The notes below the pieces were generated by a model. It was given only the letters and a program-made list of their open reading frames with translations. It did no database searches and was not told where the DNA came from. Shown one piece after another: positions 6,216 through 8,964 of a stretch of 8,964 nt of DNA (position 1 is its first letter; every line of letters starts with the position of its first letter). This stretch comes from PCC-9228 sp964477525 (GTDB lineage: Bacteria; Cyanobacteriota; Cyanobacteriia; Cyanobacteriales; PCC-9228): contig CAYZHY010000140.1 in NCBI GenBank assembly GCA_964477525.1, positions 1-8,964 of the forward strand, read 5' to 3'. Made by a program: the position numbers and the translations under genes.

Positions 6216-6578
6216 TTACGCTTGTGCCAATTCCACCACATTGCCATCCGGGTCGCGAGCAAACAACGCTGCCCGACCGCTAGCACTGGTTTGAATGGGG
6301 CAATTGTGGGCTTGTAGCTGGGCTTTGGCGGCTTCTAGGTCGGCTACGCCAAAAGCGACGTGGGGATTGCGCCCCCATTTTTCCTCATTGACGCTAGGCG
6401 CTTGATAGCCAGGGGAAACAATTAAATGTAGCTGTTGGTCGCCGATTTGGTACCAAGCCCCAGGAAATTTCATGGGACGATCGACTTTTGGCAAGCCCAA
6501 AATGGTGCCGTAAAAATGTTCGGCAGCCTCCAAATCTGACACCAAAATTGCCGCGTGCAGGTAGTGAATTCCTTGCAT
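6216..6578 (-). CDS. VOC superfamily (glyoxalase/bleomycin-resistance/dioxygenase fold) protein
   Basis: From the ATG at 6578 this is 120 residues. A TTG at 6590 would add four residues (LVKP, read as MVKP) and is less likely. Two beta-alpha-beta-beta-beta modules are visible: HAAILVSDLEAAEHFYGTIL at 8-27 with QLHLIVSP near 49-56, and NPHVAFGVADLEAAKAQL at 71-88 with DPDGNVVELAQ near 109-119. His8, His51, His73 and Glu116 fall where VOC enzymes bind a divalent metal. The length fits a single-unit VOC protein that would act as a dimer in the cytosol. The substrate is unknown: the name glyoxalase describes the fold, not a shown lactoylglutathione lyase. It lies 130 bp downstream of hemL on the same strand. 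Its stop overlaps the ribosome site of the dead recombinase. Confidence 0.88.
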   Translation of the reverse strand: MQGIHYLHAAILVSDLEAAEHFYGTILGLPKVDRPMKFPGAWYQIGDQQLHLIVSPGYQAPSVNEEKWGRNPHVAFGVADLEAAKAQLQAHNCPIQTSASGRAALFARDPDGNVVELAQA

Positions 6579-6605
6579 AGGTTTTACCAATAGCTAAGAA
6601 AGCCA

Positions 6606-6663
6606 TTAGCCATCCCTTCAATCCTCCCTTAGTTAGGGAAATAATGAAAAGGGGAATGGCTAA
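6606..6663. repeat. Nested inverted repeat between hemL and the VOC gene
   Basis: TTAGCCAT (6606-6613) is the exact reverse complement of ATGGCTAA (6656-6663). Inside it CCCTT (6614-6618) can pair with AAGGG (6649-6653), and TCCCT (6625-6629) forms a hairpin with AGGGA (6635-6639) over a 5-nt loop. The whole can fold into one long stem. On the hemL strand it is followed by TGGCTTTCTT, only a weak T-run, so it may be a leaky terminator or an mRNA-stabilising hairpin. Confidence 0.5.
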
Positions 6664-6708
6664 CGACATCAAAGTCCAACAGTAACTGAGAAGCAGAAAA
6701 ACCGGCGT

Positions 6709-8007
6709 TTAGATGTTGGCCATGACTTCGCGAGCTACTTCCAGGGTTCGATCGATCTCGGCATCTGTATGGGCCAGCGAAGTAAAGCAACCCTCAAACT
6801 GGGCAGGAGGTAGATAAACGCCGCGCTCCAGCATACCGCGATGGAAACGGGCAAATTTATTCAAATCGGACTTCTTAGCATCTTCAAAATTGCGCACTGG
6901 TCCGTTGGTGAAGAAGAAACCGAACATGCCGTTGATGTAGTCGGCATAGAATTGATGCCCGTTGTCTTTAGCGATTTGCGACAGTCCGGAAACGAGTTTG
7001 TTGGTAATGTGGTCCAAATGTTCGTAGGTTCCGGGTTTTTGTAGCAATTCCAAGGTTTTGATGCCAGCGGTCATGGCAAGGGGATTTCCGGAGAGAGTAC
7101 CGGATTGATACATGGGGCCGGCAGGCGCCACCATGGACATAATATCGGCTCGACCGCCGTAGGCACCTACAGGCAAACCACCGCCAATGATTTTACCGAG
7201 GGTCGTGATATCTGGCGTGACACCAAATTTGCCTTGAGCGCCGCCATAGGAAACCCGGAAACCGGTCATGACTTCGTCAAAGGCTAAAAGGGCACCATTT
7301 TCTTGGGTAATTTCGCGCAACCCTTCTAGGAATCCGGCATCGGGGGGAACAAAACCAGAGTTGCCGACGACCGGTTCTAGGATGACACCGGCAATTTCAC
7401 CGGGGTTTTCGTCAAATAGGGCTTTGACTGCTTCTAGATCGTTGTAAGGTGCGGTGAGGGTGTTACTGGTGGCAGCTTTGGGCACCCCAGGGGAATCGGG
7501 CAATCCCAGGGTGGCGACGCCAGAACCCGCTTGTACCAAAAACATGTCGCCGTGACCGTGGAAACAGCCCTGGAATTTGATAACCTTGTCGCGCTCGGTA
7601 TAAGTCCGCATCAGGCGTAGCGCGCCCATGCAAGCTTCGGTGCCGGAGTTGACAAACCGTACCATTTCAATGCTGGGTACGGCGTCAATCACCATTTCCG
7701 CCAGGATGTTTTCTTGAACGCAGGGGGTGCCAAAGCTGGTGCCTTTGTCGATGGCATCGTGCAGGGCGTTCACAACTTCGGGATGGGCATGACCGCAAAT
7801 GGCAGGTCCCCAGGTGCCTACGTAATCTATGTATTCGTTGCCGTCTACGTCCCAAGCGCGGGGACCTTTGACGCGATCGAAGACAATGGGTTGTCCGCCC
7901 ACCGATTTAAATGCCCGTACTGGGGAATTTACGCCCCCTGGCATCAATTTTTGAGCGGTGGCGAAGAGTTCTTCCGAACGGTTGGTTGTTAAACTCGTGG
8001 CAACCAA
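6709..8007 (-). CDS. hemL: Glutamate-1-semialdehyde 2,1-aminomutase
   Basis: HemL converts glutamate-1-semialdehyde to 5-aminolevulinate using PLP/PMP, the last step of the C5 route to heme, chlorophyll and bilins, in the cytosol as a homodimer. The protein is full length at 432 residues. LMPGGVNSPVRAF (21-33) is the family N-terminal signature. SGTEA (121-125) binds the cofactor phosphate, FDEVMTGFR (243-251) supplies Asp244 for the pyridine nitrogen, and TTLGKIIGGGLPVGAYGG (268-285) supplies the Schiff-base Lys272. The mobile gate region near 152-181 is present. GCFHGHGD has Phe149 where many homologues carry Tyr. The start is TTG at 8007: AAGGAG at 8014-8019 sits 6 nt away, no in-frame ATG lies near, and MVATSLTTNRSEELF lines up with cyanobacterial HemL starts. 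It probably heads the hemL-VOC-recombinase run. Confidence 0.98.
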   Translation of the reverse strand: MVATSLTTNRSEELFATAQKLMPGGVNSPVRAFKSVGGQPIVFDRVKGPRAWDVDGNEYIDYVGTWGPAICGHAHPEVVNALHDAIDKGTSFGTPCVQENILAEMVIDAVPSIEMVRFVNSGTEACMGALRLMRTYTERDKVIKFQGCFHGHGDMFLVQAGSGVATLGLPDSPGVPKAATSNTLTAPYNDLEAVKALFDENPGEIAGVILEPVVGNSGFVPPDAGFLEGLREITQENGALLAFDEVMTGFRVSYGGAQGKFGVTPDITTLGKIIGGGLPVGAYGGRADIMSMVAPAGPMYQSGTLSGNPLAMTAGIKTLELLQKPGTYEHLDHITNKLVSGLSQIAKDNGHQFYADYINGMFGFFFTNGPVRNFEDAKKSDLNKFARFHRGMLERGVYLPPAQFEGCFTSLAHTDAEIDRTLEVAREVMANI

Positions 8008-8013
8008 TGCAAT

Positions 8014-8019
8014 CTCCTT
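8014..8019 (-). promoter_or_regulatory. hemL ribosome binding site fixing a TTG start
   Basis: The minus strand reads AAGGAG, then 6 nt, then TTG (8007-8005). This is the best-formed Shine-Dalgarno in the window and supports the non-ATG start. Confidence 0.8.
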
Positions 8020-8045
8020 TTCTACAAACGTCTTTCCCTTACGAT

Positions 8046-8095
8046 AGGATAAATCGGACCGATGATATGTCCTTTATGCATTATTTATCCTTTAT
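8046..8095. promoter_or_regulatory. Repeat-rich hemL leader, candidate operator or RNA hairpin
   Basis: AGGATAAAT (8046-8054) is the exact reverse complement of ATTTATCCT (8083-8091). Between them lie the 11-bp palindrome ATCGGACCGAT (8053-8063) and a GGAC/GTCC pair (8057-8060 with 8069-8072). TCCTTTAT is repeated directly at 8070-8077 and 8088-8095. A poor minus-strand promoter, TTGCAT (8111-8106) with ATAAAT (8088-8083), overlaps the repeats. The density of symmetric elements just before a tetrapyrrole gene suggests regulation, but no known factor's box was recognised. Confidence 0.4.
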
Positions 8096-8137
8096 TCACG
8101 ATGAAATGCAAGTTGGAGAAGATGCTAGAAGGGGTGG

Positions 8138-8590
8138 TTAGCTACCAACAAACCAGTATAAAATCCAGCCGAACACAAGCAATAATAGGGATTTGCCGAT
8201 CGCACGCCCCAACCTCCTACCAATGCGTTCTACTTTCGCTTCTACCTCGGCTTCGGGTTGGGTTTGCCAGGAAAGCAGGGTGAGGACGATCGCGACGATG
8301 GCAATGGCGTTGGGAATGGGCAAAGCCGGAACCAAGAGCCAACTAGAAGCAACAAACCAATCCCAGTAAATTTTGAAGACGGTTCCGTAAAGGATATATG
8401 TTAAAACGGTTAAGGTCAAACCAAATACATTACCCAACAACCGAGCGATTTGGTCGGCTAGTTCCTCGGCTTCGGTTTCGGAACTCGGGTCTTTTGAGGG
8501 TTGGGGATTTTGGTTTTGCTCCGATTGGTGTTCTTTTGAGTGCTTTTCTTGTTCGCGATCGCGTTGGTTAGACTCGTTGTCTTCTGGCAT
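8138..8590 (-). CDS. Small membrane protein with charged N-terminal tail, function unknown
   Basis: This 150-residue protein starts at an ATG (8590) without a clear Shine-Dalgarno sequence. Residues 1-45 are an extremely polar tail rich in Glu, Gln, Asn, Ser and Lys, probably disordered. A short amphipathic stretch AEELADQIARLLGNVFG leads into hydrophobic segments near 54-72, 82-107 and 131-148. A charged loop (QPEAEVEAKVERIGRRLGRAIGK, about 111-133) separates the last two. No catalytic motif or known domain was recognised. It lies 130 bp upstream of hemL on the same strand, with the repeat-rich hemL leader between them, so separate transcription is plausible. A HIP1 site at 8555-8562 lies inside the coding region. 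Confidence 0.7.
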   Translation of the reverse strand: MPEDNESNQRDREQEKHSKEHQSEQNQNPQPSKDPSSETEAEELADQIARLLGNVFGLTLTVLTYILYGTVFKIYWDWFVASSWLLVPALPIPNAIAIVAIVLTLLSWQTQPEAEVEAKVERIGRRLGRAIGKSLLLLVFGWILYWFVGS

Positions 8591-8865
8591 CGTCGTCTGA
8601 TAGTGAATGCTTCTTGGTAAGCGGTTCGCACGGAAACGCTATAGCTGTACTAACTATACGATAATTTTCTCGCGATGTCGTCAAGGTCCCCATGGGCAAT
8701 TCCACAGGAGTAGCGCACAATTCCTACAAAGAAATAGCGATCGCCCTATGATGGCTAGGACCGTAGCTACACCATCGCCAGATTGCCTTTCACCGGATAG
8801 CTTAGCAAAGAAGCCTGTTTGCCTACAGAAAAGTTTCCGTGGGTAAGTTTTGCATTCTGGCTAAG
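8591..8865. other. Intergenic spacer with a HIP1 site and weak symmetric elements
   Basis: No gene is supported here. A minus-strand TTGACG (8685-8680) and TATAGT lie upstream of the 150-residue protein, but their spacing of about 20 bp is long, so the promoter is uncertain. TATAG and CTATA arms around a GTAC core near 8642-8660 form an imperfect inverted repeat. CTTAGC near 8801 and GCTAAG near 8860 are complementary and could bracket a loose terminator of the partial gene to the right. Confidence 0.4.
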
Positions 8866-8964
8866 TTATTGTTTCTTTTTTTTCAACAGTCTGCGGATAT
8901 GGGGAATGCTGAGATTGAGATTGCGTTCCCGTGCCAGTTTTTGTAAGTTTTGGGGATTGTTATA
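8866..8964 (-). CDS. C-terminal end of an unidentified gene (partial at the window edge)
   Basis: The minus strand is open from the window edge to a TAA at 8866-8868 and encodes 32 residues: YNNPQNLQKLARERNLNL continuing SIPHIRRLLKKKKQ. The run of helix-forming and basic residues and the clean coding character support a real gene ending. The Lys-rich tail is common at bacterial C-termini and does not identify a family. The gene body lies outside the window. Confidence 0.6.
   Translation of the reverse strand, partial: YNNPQNLQKLARERNLNLSIPHIRRLLKKKKQ

Larger units (their letters stand above)
60..8744. repeat. Nine HIP1 octamers (GCGATCGC)
   Basis: Perfect copies start at 60, 211, 1606, 1849, 2685, 2823, 5720, 8555 and 8737. 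About 0.14 would be expected by chance in this length at even base composition. HIP1 enrichment is a known cyanobacterial genome signature. Copies sit both in genes and in spacers, and one lies directly inside the TPR gene's start region. None occurs between 2831 and 5719, or in hemL. Confidence 0.95.

Noticed and set aside
8640..8662. Possible LexA/SOS box around the GTAC core
   Set aside because: The cyanobacterial-type pattern with a second GTWC half-site is not present. Only a loose TATAG/CTATA symmetry is seen.
1..8964. CRISPR array, tRNA, rRNA or intact insertion sequence
   Set aside because: No regularly spaced repeats, tRNA-like arms with a GTTCRA loop in context, rRNA segments or transposase motifs were seen.

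Overview
The window reads as chromosomal DNA of a cyanobacterium. The perfect HIP1 octamer GCGATCGC occurs nine times in about 9 kb, far above chance, and HemL matches the cyanobacterial form of this C5 tetrapyrrole-pathway enzyme closely. Several other proteins are of types I know from cyanobacterial genomes. The genus cannot be fixed from the sequence alone. No rRNA, tRNA, CRISPR array or intact transposase was found.

Left part (1-3312): a possible C-terminal scrap of a plus-strand gene (1-57) and an AT-rich spacer with a 16-bp direct repeat. Then three minus-strand genes are closely packed and could be one operon, read from right to left. They are an ArnT/PMT-like membrane glycosyltransferase (1684-3312), an exported TPR protein (842-1618), and a small His/Asp-rich membrane protein of the YdjM/DUF457-like type (195-797). 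All three act at or across the membrane, so a shared cell-envelope role is a reasonable but unproven inference.

Middle part (3313-5335): a divergent intergenic region with a good sigma70-type promoter drives a plus-strand 502-residue membrane and coiled-coil protein (3457-4965). Its conserved blocks place it in a widespread bacterial family with no function known to me. About 370 bp without a gene follow. This stretch holds a promoter with a perfect TATAAT box, which would start a transcript at a 12-bp inverted repeat, and a second hairpin beside the point where a dead gene ends.

Right part (5336-8590): minus-strand genes run from a small three-helix membrane protein (8138-8590) to hemL (6709-8007, TTG start with a strong ribosome binding site), then a VOC/glyoxalase-fold protein (6216-6578), then a badly decayed large serine recombinase of the XisF-like cyanobacterial type (5336-6204). 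The recombinase is the main item hidden by ordinary ORF calling. At least seven frame changes and five or six stop codons break it up, yet its N-terminal start, recombinase domain and zinc-ribbon remnant can be read in order. Its GTG start lies 11 bp after the VOC stop, with a Shine-Dalgarno sequence overlapping that stop, so it was once probably co-translated with the VOC gene.

Right edge (8591-8964): a spacer with a HIP1 site, then the last 32 codons of an unidentified minus-strand gene that runs off the window. I see no clear complete new defence or mobile system. The best candidates for undescribed biology are the 502-residue family, the promoter and hairpin unit at 5094-5242, and the recombinase remnant.
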